Below, piece by piece: positions 26,196 to 35,158 of a DNA stretch of 64,000 bases. Source of the DNA: Gluconobacter sp. P1C6_b (GTDB taxonomy: Bacteria > Pseudomonadota > Alphaproteobacteria > Acetobacterales > Acetobacteraceae); the NCBI RefSeq assembly GCF_018811945.1, contig NZ_JACRVU010000008.1, positions 62,001 to 126,000 of the forward strand. The letters run 5' to 3'. How positions within the stretch are numbered: position 1 is the first letter of the stretch; the number at the start of each line of letters is the position of its first letter. The notes below the pieces were generated by a model. That model saw only the letters and a program-made list of their open reading frames with translations, had not been told where the DNA came from and searched no databases. The translations under genes were made by a program, and so were the position numbers.

Positions 26196-27368
26196 TCAGG
26201 ACGAAGACACCTGATCGCCCGCCGGCTTGTCGGCCGGAACGCCACACCGGGCCAGAAGCCTGCGCAGCATGTTGATGACCGGGAAGACTTCCTGATTGTG
26301 GTCGCCGCCCAGTTCGTTCCAGGCCGCCTGTTCCAGCTCCACGATATCCCGGTCTTCCTTGAAGATCCGCTCCGTGAATGCGACGAGGAATGGCCAGGCG
26401 ATATCGAGAACTAGCTTTGCCTTCGGGCGGCGGATCGACAGCAGCCCGAATACACGGCAGGTCTTCTCTTCAGCGTCCTGCGGTACGTACACGATCCACA
26501 GATCCATGACCGGCGGCTCGTCACCCGTCGCGATGCGCAGCGTCTGGTACGGATATTCCGTCCGGATCGTCATGACATCCTTGTGGGCGTATTTCTCGCT
26601 CGCGTCGCGACGCTCACCGAAGATGAACGTCTCGCCCCAGGGCTGCTTGCCGCCAGTGCGTGCGAAGCTGTAGCGCGCCTCGACCAGCGTGGGCTCGTCC
26701 CTGCCGCCGAGGAAACGCGGCTTCATCTGGCCCATCTGCTTCATGTGCATGAACTGATGGTTCATATCCATCAGGTTCTCATGCATGAAACTGTAATGGC
26801 AGGCGACTGTCTCGCCGAAACGGCGCGTCTTGTATTCGGGGTTGCCTACCGAGCCCAGCTGCGGAAACGGCGTGCTCTCGGCCTTTGCGGGGTCGCCCGG
26901 GAAAATGAAGATCAGCCCGCCTTCCTCGCGGCACGGATAGGTCCGCACGCCGTTCGGCAGCTTGCCCTTCCCCAGATAGGGCACGTCGATGCAGCGTCCC
27001 GAACGGCCATAGGCCCAGCCATGATAGCAGCACTGGACCGCTTCACCACTGACTTTGCCAAGGCTGAGCGGAACCTGCCGGTGCGCACAGCGATCCTCGA
27101 GCGCGAATACGGTGCCATCCATCGGGCGTACGAGCGCGATCGGCTGCCCGGCATAGCGTGTGCCGATGGTCTTGCCGCGTTTGAGCTCGCGGGACCAGGC
27201 CACCGGATACCAGTAGTCAGGATTGGACAGGATGCGCCGAAGATCTCCGGTCTTTCGGATTACATCTTCCACGGGAGAATATTCACCGATATTCGGGTCG
27301 ATTACCCGATCCGTGTCCGGAGATGTGCTTTCGGCAGCAGCAGAAGAGGCAGAAATAGTCTGCGACAT
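26196..27368 (-). CDS. Rieske [2Fe-2S] non-heme iron oxygenase
   Basis: A 390-aa protein like the oxygenase component of ring-hydroxylating or O-demethylating systems. The Rieske cluster is bound by CAH (about residue 93) and CYHGW (about 113). The mononuclear iron site is [12 protein letters not shown] (about 197-208), where the two His are three residues apart rather than the usual four or five. No reductase or ferredoxin gene is adjacent. The first 30 residues are Ser/Ala-rich and probably disordered. It heads a leftward pair with the GNAT-Nudix gene. The substrate is unknown. Confidence 0.85.
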   Translation of the reverse strand: MSQTISASSAAAESTSPDTDRVIDPNIGEYSPVEDVIRKTGDLRRILSNPDYWYPVAWSRELKRGKTIGTRYAGQPIALVRPMDGTVFALEDRCAHRQVPLSLGKVSGEAVQCCYHGWAYGRSGRCIDVPYLGKGKLPNGVRTYPCREEGGLIFIFPGDPAKAESTPFPQLGSVGNPEYKTRRFGETVACHYSFMHENLMDMNHQFMHMKQMGQMKPRFLGGRDEPTLVEARYSFARTGGKQPWGETFIFGERRDASEKYAHKDVMTIRTEYPYQTLRIATGDEPPVMDLWIVYVPQDAEEKTCRVFGLLSIRRPKAKLVLDIAWPFLVAFTERIFKEDRDIVELEQAAWNELGGDHNQEVFPVINMLRRLLARCGVPADKPAGDQVSSS

Positions 27369-27622
27369 GAGTATCCTGATCCGTGATGAAACCGCGACGT
27401 CGTCTTGTTGAGAATGAACTTAACAGGCAAAGCCCCACCACAGGAAGAGATCATTCTTCACCGGTGCAGCGCGTCTTTCCCGCAACATGCGGCACAAAAA
27501 CCACCTTTTCGGTGTCATTGAAACATCATCTGGCAATGCTGGCGCTTTGCGGGCGGCGCAGGCACGTTTAGGAGACCGCTTCCCAAAGTTCATAAATCCC
27601 AGATTCCGGAGTTTCGGCCACG
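27369..27622. other. Divergent intergenic region, Rieske gene / TonB receptor
   Basis: These 254 bases must carry promoters for both divergent genes. I see no clear -35/-10 pair, no Fur-box-like palindrome and no RNA gene. Short ORFs here are shadows. GGAG at 27608-27611 is the ribosome site of the receptor's GTG start. Confidence 0.6.
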
Positions 27623-30061
27623 GTGCGAACCAGATCCCTGCTTCTTTCCTCCATCGCACTGTTTGCAGTCAGTCAGTCAGCCCTGGCTGCGGGTCATACG
27701 CCTCTTCAGGCCGCCGACGATGCAGCGCCGGTTACGGCACATGCCCGCACGCATGTGGCCGCGCGCCATGCCGGGAATGCCGCTCAGGTCGCGGGAGGCA
27801 AAAACACGCCGACCCGAAACACGCCTGCGCGCCGCAAGGCCGAGGCACTGGAATCCCATGCAACGGAAAGTGTCGCTGTTACCGGCCGTCAGCTGACGGG
27901 ACGTGACGCCGAGCAGGCCGTCTCCAAGGCGATCATGCGCCAGTATGTCCCGGGAACCAGTGCCTACAAAATGCTCGACCGCACGCCGGGCGTGAGCTTT
28001 ACGTCCACCGATCCATTCGGAATCGACAGTTTCGGCGCCAATCTCTACGTCCGCGGCTTCTTCATGAACCAGATGGGCGTCACGGTGGACGGCGTGCCCC
28101 TGAACGACCAGACCTACCAGTCCGTCAGCGGCATGAGCCTCGCCTCCGCTATCATCCCCGACGACATCCAGTCCATGCGCATGTCGCAGGGCGCGGGTTC
28201 GGTCGAACTGCCTTCAACCAACACGCTGGGTGGCACAATCCAGATTGGCTCTGCGGACCCCGAGGACAAGCGCGGCGGCAAGGTCAGCCAGTCCTTCGGC
28301 AGCTATGGCTCGTATCGCACCTATGTCCGTCTGGATTCCGGCAAGCTGAACCCGACCGGCACCAAGTTCTATACGTCCTATGCCCGCACCGATGAAGGCA
28401 TGTGGATGGGAAGCGGCGACCAGTTCATGCAACAGGTGGACGCCAAGCTCGTCCAGCCGATCAATGAACGCAGCCGCATGTCCGCCTTCTTCAACTGGTC
28501 CAGCCTGGCGCAGTGGAACTATCCGGACACGTCCATCGGTATCCTGAAGAATCTCGGCTGGCGCACGCCGCATCTCTATCCGAATTACGGTCTGGCTTAC
28601 GGCATCGCCAATGGGACAAGCGCACTGCCGGCCGGTTACGGGAATGTGCCGGGTATCGATGGCTCCAACATCGCCATGTATGACGGTGGCCAGGCCGAAA
28701 CCAACTACATGGGCGGCCTGCATTTCGACCTCGCCCTGACCGATCACCTGACCTGGAACACCACGATCTACGGTCACAGCCAGACCGGCTATTACAGCTA
28801 TACGGATTCGGACGATCCTTCGCCGAACGGGGCGCCATTTTCCGAAGAAGTCTGGCAGAACCGTCAGGAGCGTTACGGCCTCGATACCAGCCTGCGTTAC
28901 AAATGGGGACGTCATACTTTCGAGGGGGGCGTCTGGTACGAGAACAACAACCAGCAGGCAGGGCTGTTCAATTATCAGCAGCCGCTTCTGGGGCAGGGCG
29001 CGCCGCTCAAGGCCGTTGGGCCCTATGATGTTTATGGTCCGGCGTTCCTCGAAGGCTACAACTTCCAGTGGACCACGAACGTCATGCAGTTCCATCTGCA
29101 GGACAGCATCCAGCTCGCCCAGGGCCTGACGCTGCATGCCGGGTTCAAGTCCATGACCGCGACGACCTCCGGGGGCGCGCAGTATAATAATGCCGACTGG
29201 ACGGGAGCTGATGCCCTGCCGAACGGCTCCTTGACGGCTTCGCAGGCTTTCCTGCCGCACGTCAATCTGGACTGGCACATCAACCGCCACCATGAAATCT
29301 ATGTGGATGTGGCCGAGAACATGCGGGCCTATGAGGTCTCGGCCTATGGCGTGGCGAACTCGGTCTATTCCGTGCAGGATCAGGCCACGTTCCAGGCCCA
29401 GAAGAAGTCTCTGGAGCCCTCCAAGGCCTGGGTCTATCTCGGCGGCTATCGCTACACGTCGAAGTACTTTCAGGTGAACGCCACCGTCTATCACGCCAGC
29501 CTGATCCACCCGATCCTGGCGGCCGCTGTCGGTTCCCTGACCAATCCGGTCTCGCAGGTCATCGATTTCGGCCACATCTCCATGACGGGTGCCAACGGCG
29601 ACATCACCATCACCCCGATCGACGGCCTGAGCATCAGCAACAACCTGAGCTACAACAAGGGCACCTACGATCGGAATGTGGATACGGTTGGCGGCTATTA
29701 CGCCCTGGCAGGCAAGAATATCGTCAACTATCCGGCCTGGATGTACAAGACATCAGTCGCTTACACCTGGAAGGGCATGACGGCGCATTTCGATGCGAAC
29801 TACTATAGTCGTCGCTATTACAGCTTCATGAATGACACCTCGATCGGTGGATACTGGTTGGCTAACGCTGGTGCGCAGTATCGCTTCGGCAAGCTGAGTG
29901 TCCTCAAGGACGTCACAGCCAGCTTCAACGTCTACAACCTGTTCAACACCAAATACATCTCCATGATGGGTGAGAACGACAATCCTGCCGTGGGCGACTA
30001 CCAGTCCATGGAGCGCGGTGCCGTCCGCGAGTTCTTCGGCACTGTCAGCGCGTCGTTCTGA
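27623..30061 (+). CDS. TonB-dependent outer membrane receptor
   Basis: An 812-aa protein with a signal peptide (LLLSSIALFAVSQSALA, cleaved near residue 22), a disordered Ala/His/Arg-rich stretch to about 80, a plug domain (about 100-230: VPGTSAYKMLDRTPGVSF, YVRGFFMNQMGVTVDGVPL, GGTIQIGSAD) and a long beta barrel ending in FFGTVSASF with the terminal Phe. A TonB-box-like segment is ESVAVTGR at about 81-88. TonB energises import of scarce ligands such as Fe-siderophores, cobalamin or sugars. No ligand-specific gene is adjacent. The start is GTG. Confidence 0.93.
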   Translation: MRTRSLLLSSIALFAVSQSALAAGHTPLQAADDAAPVTAHARTHVAARHAGNAAQVAGGKNTPTRNTPARRKAEALESHATESVAVTGRQLTGRDAEQAVSKAIMRQYVPGTSAYKMLDRTPGVSFTSTDPFGIDSFGANLYVRGFFMNQMGVTVDGVPLNDQTYQSVSGMSLASAIIPDDIQSMRMSQGAGSVELPSTNTLGGTIQIGSADPEDKRGGKVSQSFGSYGSYRTYVRLDSGKLNPTGTKFYTSYARTDEGMWMGSGDQFMQQVDAKLVQPINERSRMSAFFNWSSLAQWNYPDTSIGILKNLGWRTPHLYPNYGLAYGIANGTSALPAGYGNVPGIDGSNIAMYDGGQAETNYMGGLHFDLALTDHLTWNTTIYGHSQTGYYSYTDSDDPSPNGAPFSEEVWQNRQERYGLDTSLRYKWGRHTFEGGVWYENNNQQAGLFNYQQPLLGQGAPLKAVGPYDVYGPAFLEGYNFQWTTNVMQFHLQDSIQLAQGLTLHAGFKSMTATTSGGAQYNNADWTGADALPNGSLTASQAFLPHVNLDWHINRHHEIYVDVAENMRAYEVSAYGVANSVYSVQDQATFQAQKKSLEPSKAWVYLGGYRYTSKYFQVNATVYHASLIHPILAAAVGSLTNPVSQVIDFGHISMTGANGDITITPIDGLSISNNLSYNKGTYDRNVDTVGGYYALAGKNIVNYPAWMYKTSVAYTWKGMTAHFDANYYSRRYYSFMNDTSIGGYWLANAGAQYRFGKLSVLKDVTASFNVYNLFNTKYISMMGENDNPAVGDYQSMERGAVREFFGTVSASF

Positions 30062-30106
30062 CCAGCGGGCAGGGCAGGCGGCGCTTTGGTCCGCCTGCCT
30101 TCATCG

Positions 30107-30571
30107 TCAGGAGAAAGCTGGCAAAGCTGCCGGGTCAGGGTCGTCGGCGTTCCGTCCCGTCAGACGGGCGCGGGCTGCACTCACAACACGCCTGCCTCGC
30201 CTCACAGTGCGTCGGAACAACTGCCGCAGAACAAGAATATTTTTTCCGGCTCCCGTCGTCAGCATCATAAACGCAAGGCTGGATGCCGCTTCGATGAAAG
30301 ACGTGACTTCAAAGCTGGTGGCAAAGGTGAGAAAATCCGGAGCTATCTGTAGGCTTGCGGCAAAACCGTCATGGCCCAGTAACCACGTGGCACAACCCAC
30401 AAGCAGAATAGTCCCCAGCGCAAGAATTCCCACAACGTGGGGAAATTCTTTTATCCATCTGCCGGGGCGCGTCACAAGCTGATCACGACAGATCCTGCCG
30501 ACCGGCGTATCGGGGGCGGCGTAGGCCAGAAAAATCGCAGCAAACATGCAGAGAAGTATCAGGGGTGCCAT
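30107..30571 (-). CDS. Small membrane protein, last gene of the DUF815 unit
   Basis: A 154-aa protein that I do not recognise. From the ATG at 30571 (GAGG upstream) it has a first hydrophobic helix (APLILLCMFAAIFLAYA, 2-18), a second (about 46-64, VVGILALGTILLVGCATWLL) and a weaker third (about 80-105), then a basic tail (RRTVRRGRRVVSAARARL) that should face the cytoplasm. It starts 10 bases after the DUF6624-like gene stop, so the two are cotranscribed. Starts at 30595 and 30634 are also in frame but overlap the upstream gene. Confidence 0.6.
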   Translation of the reverse strand: MAPLILLCMFAAIFLAYAAPDTPVGRICRDQLVTRPGRWIKEFPHVVGILALGTILLVGCATWLLGHDGFAASLQIAPDFLTFATSFEVTSFIEAASSLAFMMLTTGAGKNILVLRQLFRRTVRRGRRVVSAARARLTGRNADDPDPAALPAFS

Positions 30572-30581
30572 GAGTGTAACC

Positions 30582-31154
30582 TCAGTTCTCGCCATCCGAA
30601 GAATGATAGTCCTTTTGGGATAGTCGGTTCGCAAGTGTTTTCAGATCGGCGACGCCGAGTGTGGCACGAAGGCTGTCAGGTATCAGCGCTGCGTTAAATG
30701 GTGCGCGCGTGGGAGCTTCTTCCTCCCTGCTTCCGGCCATGGTCCGGATTGTAGTCTGCGTGCCGAAAATCTGTGGGTGCCTGTTCTGCTGAAGATAGCG
30801 ATCCAGTGTCGCTGCAGCGATCCAGCGGGCCTGTGTGTAGCCCTTTGCCAGAGCGGCCATGGCGAGGACGTGTGCAAGCAGGTAATCATCCGGTTTCAGG
30901 CCATGCTGCTGAATGAAGGCCGCTTCGTAGTAGTCCAGCCCCGTCGTGACAGCATTCTGCTCCAGCATCCTGTGCAGTTCAGTCCGCCGTTTCGTATCAT
31001 TCGGGATCAGGGTACCCCAATTGATCGGGTCCTTTTCACGCTCTGCCTGATCGGCATCGAACATGGTCTTGAGACGCGGATTGTCTCCGGCCTGAGCCGT
31101 ATTCACTGCGGTGGCCAAAAGGAAAAGCAGTCCGATGCCGTGAAGTATCTTCAT
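30582..31154 (-). CDS. Secreted DUF6624-like protein
   Basis: A 190-aa protein with a signal peptide (LHGIGLLFLLATAVNTAQA, cleaved near residue 22). The mature part has FDADQAEREKD followed by QQHGLKPDDYLLAHVLAMAA and ends its conserved part with DRYLQQNRHPQIFGTQ. That spacing of DQ-R, QHG and a final GTQ resembles the DUF6624 family of unknown function. The start at 31154 fits the signal peptide; AAGGGCG lies upstream. It sits 13 bases after the DUF815 ATPase gene and 10 before the membrane-protein gene. It probably acts in the periplasm; no catalytic claim can be made. Confidence 0.65.
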   Translation of the reverse strand: MKILHGIGLLFLLATAVNTAQAGDNPRLKTMFDADQAEREKDPINWGTLIPNDTKRRTELHRMLEQNAVTTGLDYYEAAFIQQHGLKPDDYLLAHVLAMAALAKGYTQARWIAAATLDRYLQQNRHPQIFGTQTTIRTMAGSREEEAPTRAPFNAALIPDSLRATLGVADLKTLANRLSQKDYHSSDGEN

Positions 31155-31167
31155 GATTTTTTCGCCC

Positions 31168-32037
31168 TTACGATTGCGGAATCCCCAGTTCGGCACTCAG
31201 ATCGCTGATGAACTGCGAGGCCACCCGGCCGGAACGACTGCCACGAGCCATGGCCCACTGAAGCGCCTTGCGCCGCAGTTCCTCGCGCGGAACTGGCAGC
31301 TTGTAATAAGCCGCATAGGCTTCGACGATCGCCAGATAATCATCCTGTGTTGCGCCATACAGGCCAATCCAAAGGCCGAATCGATCTGAAAGCGAGACCT
31401 TTTCTTCAATGGCTTCCGACGGATTGATCGCGCTTCCCGTCTCGTTTTCGATCATGTCCCGCGGCATCAGGTGCCGCCGGTTCGATGTCGCATAGATCAG
31501 GACATTCTCCGGCCGTCCCCCGATGCCCCCATCGAGCACGGATTTGAGCGACTTGTAGTCTGCATCCTGGCTCTCGAACGACAGGTCATCGCAGAACAGG
31601 ATGCAGCGCCGCTTCGTGGTGCGCAGGACGGCCAGCAGTTTCGGCAGGGAAGAAAGTTCGTCACGCTGGATCTCGATCAGCGCAAGTGTGCCGCCGCCCT
31701 TTGCCCGCTGCTCCGCGTTTACGGCCGCGACGGATGCCTTCACCAGCGAGGATTTTCCCATTCCGCGCGCGCCCCAGAGCATGACATTGTTGGTGCTGAA
31801 GCCCTCCGCGAAATGCCGCGTATTGGCCATGACCTGATCCATCTGCCGCTTTACGCCCTGAAGCAGAGACAGCGGCACGCCTGAAACCTTCTCGACCGGC
31901 GTCAGCACACCCAGAGCGGCCTGCCAGAGAAAAGCATCATGTTTGTGCAGGATATCCGCGCTCGGAGGAGGCGGACTCATGCGTTCCAGACTGTCGGCAA
32001 TACGTTCGAGAACACTGAGCAGGGCATGGTCGGTCAT
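31168..32037 (-). CDS. DUF815 family AAA+ ATPase
   Basis: A 289-aa P-loop ATPase. Walker A is LWGARGMGKSSLV (about residue 88), Walker B is CILFCDDLSF (about 145) and sensor-1 is IYATSNRRHLMPRD (about 180). The C-terminal lid ends ARGSRSGRVASQFISDL with the sensor-2 Arg. This set is the DUF815 family, single-domain AAA+ proteins of unknown role, often next to yajC in alphaproteobacteria. Here it is divergent from yajC by 119 bases. The start at 32037 is chosen over 32073 as the family N-terminus. Confidence 0.87.
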   Translation of the reverse strand: MTDHALLSVLERIADSLERMSPPPPSADILHKHDAFLWQAALGVLTPVEKVSGVPLSLLQGVKRQMDQVMANTRHFAEGFSTNNVMLWGARGMGKSSLVKASVAAVNAEQRAKGGGTLALIEIQRDELSSLPKLLAVLRTTKRRCILFCDDLSFESQDADYKSLKSVLDGGIGGRPENVLIYATSNRRHLMPRDMIENETGSAINPSEAIEEKVSLSDRFGLWIGLYGATQDDYLAIVEAYAAYYKLPVPREELRRKALQWAMARGSRSGRVASQFISDLSAELGIPQS

Positions 32038-32156
32038 GGAAAACGGTCCCGGAACGAAAGGAGTTGAGATCAAAAGACATGGGTGCCGTGCTTGACGGGC
32101 AGCCCCCGGACGATATGGTCCCCGCCAGCTTCACTCAAGACTGGACCCTTACATCC

Positions 32157-32501
32157 ATGAGCAGTCTGTTCATTTCTTCCGCCCAGGCCGCCGATGGTGG
32201 TGGCCTCCTGTCCAATCCGCAGGTGCTTCAGTTCGCCCCGATGATCTTCATCTTCGTGGTGTTCTATTTCCTGCTGATCCGTCCCCAGCAGCAGCGCGCC
32301 CGCAAGCTGCGCGAAGAGCAGGGTTCTCTGCGTCGTGGTGACCGGATCGTGACGGCAGGAGGGATCGTTGGTGTCGTGCAGGCGACCCGCGATGACAGCG
32401 ATGAAGTGGATGTCGAAATCGCTCAGGGTGTGCGCGTGAAGATCGTCCGCAGCACGATCACGAACATCACGTCCCGCGAAAAGCCGGCTAACGATTCCTG
32501 A
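32157..32501 (+). CDS. yajC: Preprotein translocase subunit YajC
   Basis: A 114-aa inner-membrane protein that associates with SecDF to help Sec translocation. One membrane helix, FAPMIFIFVVFYFLLIRPQQ (about 25-44), ends in the signature IRPQQQRARK. The cytoplasmic part has GSLRRGDRIVTAGGIVG. The usual partners secD and secF do not follow; a bidirectional terminator ends the gene. The ATG at 32157 has no strong ribosome site. Longer in-frame starts upstream to 32064 are not supported. Confidence 0.95.
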   Translation: MSSLFISSAQAADGGGLLSNPQVLQFAPMIFIFVVFYFLLIRPQQQRARKLREEQGSLRRGDRIVTAGGIVGVVQATRDDSDEVDVEIAQGVRVKIVRSTITNITSREKPANDS

Positions 32502-32527
32502 GCCGGTTTTCAAAAGACCCGTTCATG

Positions 32528-32568
32528 AAAAACGCCCCGCCCGGAAATCCGGACGGGGCGTTTTTTTA
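32528..32568. terminator. Bidirectional terminator between yajC and sodB
   Basis: ACGCCCCG (32532-32539) pairs with CGGGGCGT (32554-32561), and an inner CCGG/CCGG closes the stem. AAAA precedes it and seven T follow, so both convergent genes can use it. Confidence 0.93.
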
Positions 32569-32589
32569 TTCTGATGAACCCGGAAGGGA

Positions 32590-33198
32590 TCAGGCAGATT
32601 TCAGTTCGGCTTCCGCGAACTCGTAGTTGGCGAGCTTGTCCAGATAGTTCGTGATGTAGTCCGGACGGCGGTTGCGGAAATCGAGGTAGTAGGCGTGTTC
32701 CCACACGTCGAGGCCCAGCAGCGCCTTACCCTGACCTTCGGCCAGCGGGTTGGAGCCGTTTGCCGTCTTCGTGACAGCCAGCTTGCCGGACTTGTCCAGA
32801 ACCAGCCAGGCCCAGCCCGAACCGAACTGCGTCGTGGCAGCCTGCTTGAAGAGCTTCTTGAACTCTTCGACGGAGCCGAAGTCTTCAGCGATCTTCTTTT
32901 CCAGACCGGTCGGGATCTGACCGCCCTTGGGGGAAAGGTTCTTCCAGAACAGGATGTGGTTCCAGTGCTGGCCCGCATTGTTGAAGACCGGAGCGATCTC
33001 GGGCTTGCCGTAGGAGAACGCGATGATCTCCTCAAGCGTCTTGCCAGCCAGTTCCGGCTTGCTTTCCACGAAGCCGTTCAGCGCCGTGACATAGGCCTGA
33101 TGGTGCTTGTCGTGGTGCAGTTCCAGCGTTTCCTGGCACATGCCGGCACCGGCGAGAGCGTTTTCTGCGTAGGGCAGGGGAGGAAGTTCGAAAGCCAT
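32590..33198 (-). CDS. sodB: Superoxide dismutase, Fe type
   Basis: A 202-aa cytoplasmic enzyme converting superoxide to peroxide and oxygen. Metal ligands are His in LELHHDKHH (about 27), His in GQHWNHILFW (about 76), and Asp and His in DVWEHAYYLDF (about 160-164). Gln in NNAGQHWNH favours iron over manganese, though cambialistic use is possible. Length is normal and there is no signal peptide. It is a single-gene unit with a shared terminator. Confidence 0.95.
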   Translation of the reverse strand: MAFELPPLPYAENALAGAGMCQETLELHHDKHHQAYVTALNGFVESKPELAGKTLEEIIAFSYGKPEIAPVFNNAGQHWNHILFWKNLSPKGGQIPTGLEKKIAEDFGSVEEFKKLFKQAATTQFGSGWAWLVLDKSGKLAVTKTANGSNPLAEGQGKALLGLDVWEHAYYLDFRNRRPDYITNYLDKLANYEFAEAELKSA

Positions 33199-33266
33199 GA
33201 TGTCACTCCTTGGCAGAATAAGACGAGATGACCGTCCTCAGGGGCGGCCGCTCCCGCATATCGTTC

Positions 33267-34139
33267 TCATTTATGGGGAAGATTGGCAACGCTGTGTTCC
33301 ATCGCACCGATGAGGGCCGAGTAGTCCTCATTCGCATGCAGACGGTTCGAAAGGGCCAGCGCCTGATCGGCAACGGCCATGCCGGGCATGAATGCGCCGA
33401 CCTTGCGCCCGGCATCCAGTAGCAATCCCATGTCCTTGGACATGAGACGGGTCGGGAACTGGGACGGGAACTCGCGGTTCTGGCCCATCTTCAACTTGCG
33501 TTTGTGGTGCGGGCTGACAACAGCCACCTGTTGAAGCGTGTCGAACACGACATCACGATCCAGTCCCGCGGCCAGCCCGTAAGAAACGCCTTCGGCGATG
33601 ACGTTGAGCGTGGCCCCCATCACGCCGTTCACAACCAGCTTCAGTCGTGCAGCGGAACCGGCAGGCCCGGCGTGGATCGTCAGTTTGCCGATGACGTCCA
33701 GAACCGGCTGTGCGCGCTTGACCACAGCCTCGTCACCGCCCACGAGCATGACCAGATCGCCGGTCTCGGCTTCAGGCGTGCTGCCGGACATGGGGGCATC
33801 AAGCAGGGAAAACCCATGTTCGACAGCAAGGCTGGCAAAGGCGTCGGCCTGATCGGGGGAGACGGTGGAGGTATCGAGAACGAGCTTGCTGGGTGTCAGG
33901 GCCGCAAGCGCCCCGTTCTCGCCATGCAGGGATTCGTTTTCCGCCGCATCATTGGGCACACAGAAGATGATGATCTCGGCCGCTTCGGCAATCGCACGGG
34001 GCGAGGGGAGCATTTCCGTCTCGTCCTTGCCGCCCGACGGGGCATAGGCCACAACCGGATAACCGGCTTTCCGAAGATTGGCTCCCATACGCTGGGCCAT
34101 GGCGCCATAACCGATAAAACCGATCTTTGGACTGGGCAT
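33267..34139 (-). CDS. NAD(P)-dependent 3-hydroxyisobutyrate dehydrogenase-like oxidoreductase
   Basis: A 290-aa beta-hydroxyacid dehydrogenase. The dinucleotide loop is IGFIGYGAMAQRMG at residues 6-19. The substrate motif is LLDAPMSGSTPEAETG (about 117-132), and the catalytic Lys is in GSAARLKLVVNGVMGATLN (about 170). The family oxidises small beta-hydroxyacids or reduces their semialdehydes, such as tartronate semialdehyde. AAGGAG sets the start at 34139. It is divergent from msrP. Confidence 0.9.
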   Translation of the reverse strand: MPSPKIGFIGYGAMAQRMGANLRKAGYPVVAYAPSGGKDETEMLPSPRAIAEAAEIIIFCVPNDAAENESLHGENGALAALTPSKLVLDTSTVSPDQADAFASLAVEHGFSLLDAPMSGSTPEAETGDLVMLVGGDEAVVKRAQPVLDVIGKLTIHAGPAGSAARLKLVVNGVMGATLNVIAEGVSYGLAAGLDRDVVFDTLQQVAVVSPHHKRKLKMGQNREFPSQFPTRLMSKDMGLLLDAGRKVGAFMPGMAVADQALALSNRLHANEDYSALIGAMEHSVANLPHK

Positions 34140-34219
34140 GGAAACTGGCTCCTTGTGATGCGTTGCAACAGACTCACGCATCATAGGTGCCAGAGTTTCG
34201 CAGAGTCCGGAAATTGATC

Positions 34220-35158
34220 ATGGCGCTTTTTCGCTATCCTCGCCCCCTGCCATCCGAAATCACGCCGAGAGACATGTATCTCTCGCGGCGCAGCCTCATC
34301 GGCGGTGCGGCAGCACTGGGCGCCGTTTCCGCCACTGCTGACGCAGAAACGCTCCAGACACATCCCGGCCCGTATTCAGGAAACCTCACGCCCACGCCAC
34401 ACGAAGACGTGACGCATTACAACAACTTCTACGAATTTGGCATGGGTAAGGCTGACCCCGCGACTCAGTCGCAGGCTTTCCATCCTCTGCCATGGACGCT
34501 CGAAATCACCGGCCTCGTTCGCAGGCCGGTCCGCCTGGATGTGGAGCAGCTTCTGCGCTCCCCGGCGATCGAGGAGCGCATCTACCGCATGCGCTGCGTG
34601 GAGGCATGGTCCATGGTCATCCCCTGGGACGGTATCCCGCTTGCCATGCTGCTGAAGGATGCTGATCCCGATCCCCGGGCCACGCATGTCGCTTTCGAAA
34701 GCATCGTGCGGCCCTCCGAAATGCCCGGCCAGAACGAAGCCCTGTCCGGTATCCAGTGGCCGTATGTCGAGGGCCTGCGTCTGGATGAGGCTATGAACCC
34801 GCTGACCCTTCTGGCGCTCGGCATTTACGGGGAAACCCTGCCGAACCAGACCGGTGCGCCCCTGCGTCTCGTCGTTCCCTGGAAATATGGATTCAAGGGC
34901 ATCAAGTCGATCCAGCGCATCCGCTTGTTGGACCACGAACCCCCGACGACGTGGAACAGGCTCGCTCCGGACGAATACGGTTTCTACGCGAACGTCAATC
35001 CGCAGGTCGATCATCCCCGCTGGAGCCAGGCAACTGAGCGGGTCATCGGCGCGCATTCCCTGTTCGGCGCCACACGGCAGCCTACCCTGATGTTCAACGG
35101 TTACGGGGAACAGGTCGCGGATCTTTATCGTGGCATGGATCTGCGGAAAAACTTCTGA
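34220..35158 (+). CDS. msrP: Protein-methionine-sulfoxide reductase catalytic subunit
   Basis: A 312-aa molybdoenzyme that repairs oxidised methionines in periplasmic proteins. The Tat signal is [16 protein letters not shown] (about 20-35). The molybdenum-binding Cys is in [18 protein letters not shown] (about 123). [16 protein letters not shown] is typical of YedY/MsrP. The start at 34220 keeps the short pre-signal region usual for MsrP. Its TGA shares one base with the msrQ ATG, so the two subunits are coupled. Confidence 0.95.
   Translation: MALFRYPRPLPSEITPRDMYLSRRSLIGGAAALGAVSATADAETLQTHPGPYSGNLTPTPHEDVTHYNNFYEFGMGKADPATQSQAFHPLPWTLEITGLVRRPVRLDVEQLLRSPAIEERIYRMRCVEAWSMVIPWDGIPLAMLLKDADPDPRATHVAFESIVRPSEMPGQNEALSGIQWPYVEGLRLDEAMNPLTLLALGIYGETLPNQTGAPLRLVVPWKYGFKGIKSIQRIRLLDHEPPTTWNRLAPDEYGFYANVNPQVDHPRWSQATERVIGAHSLFGATRQPTLMFNGYGEQVADLYRGMDLRKNF

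Noticed and set aside
27487-27906. Small ORF covering the TonB receptor promoter
   Set aside because: It continues into the receptor gene in another frame and its product looks random.
28214-29575. A 453-aa frame opposite the TonB receptor
   Set aside because: No motif, and the receptor is unambiguous on the other strand.
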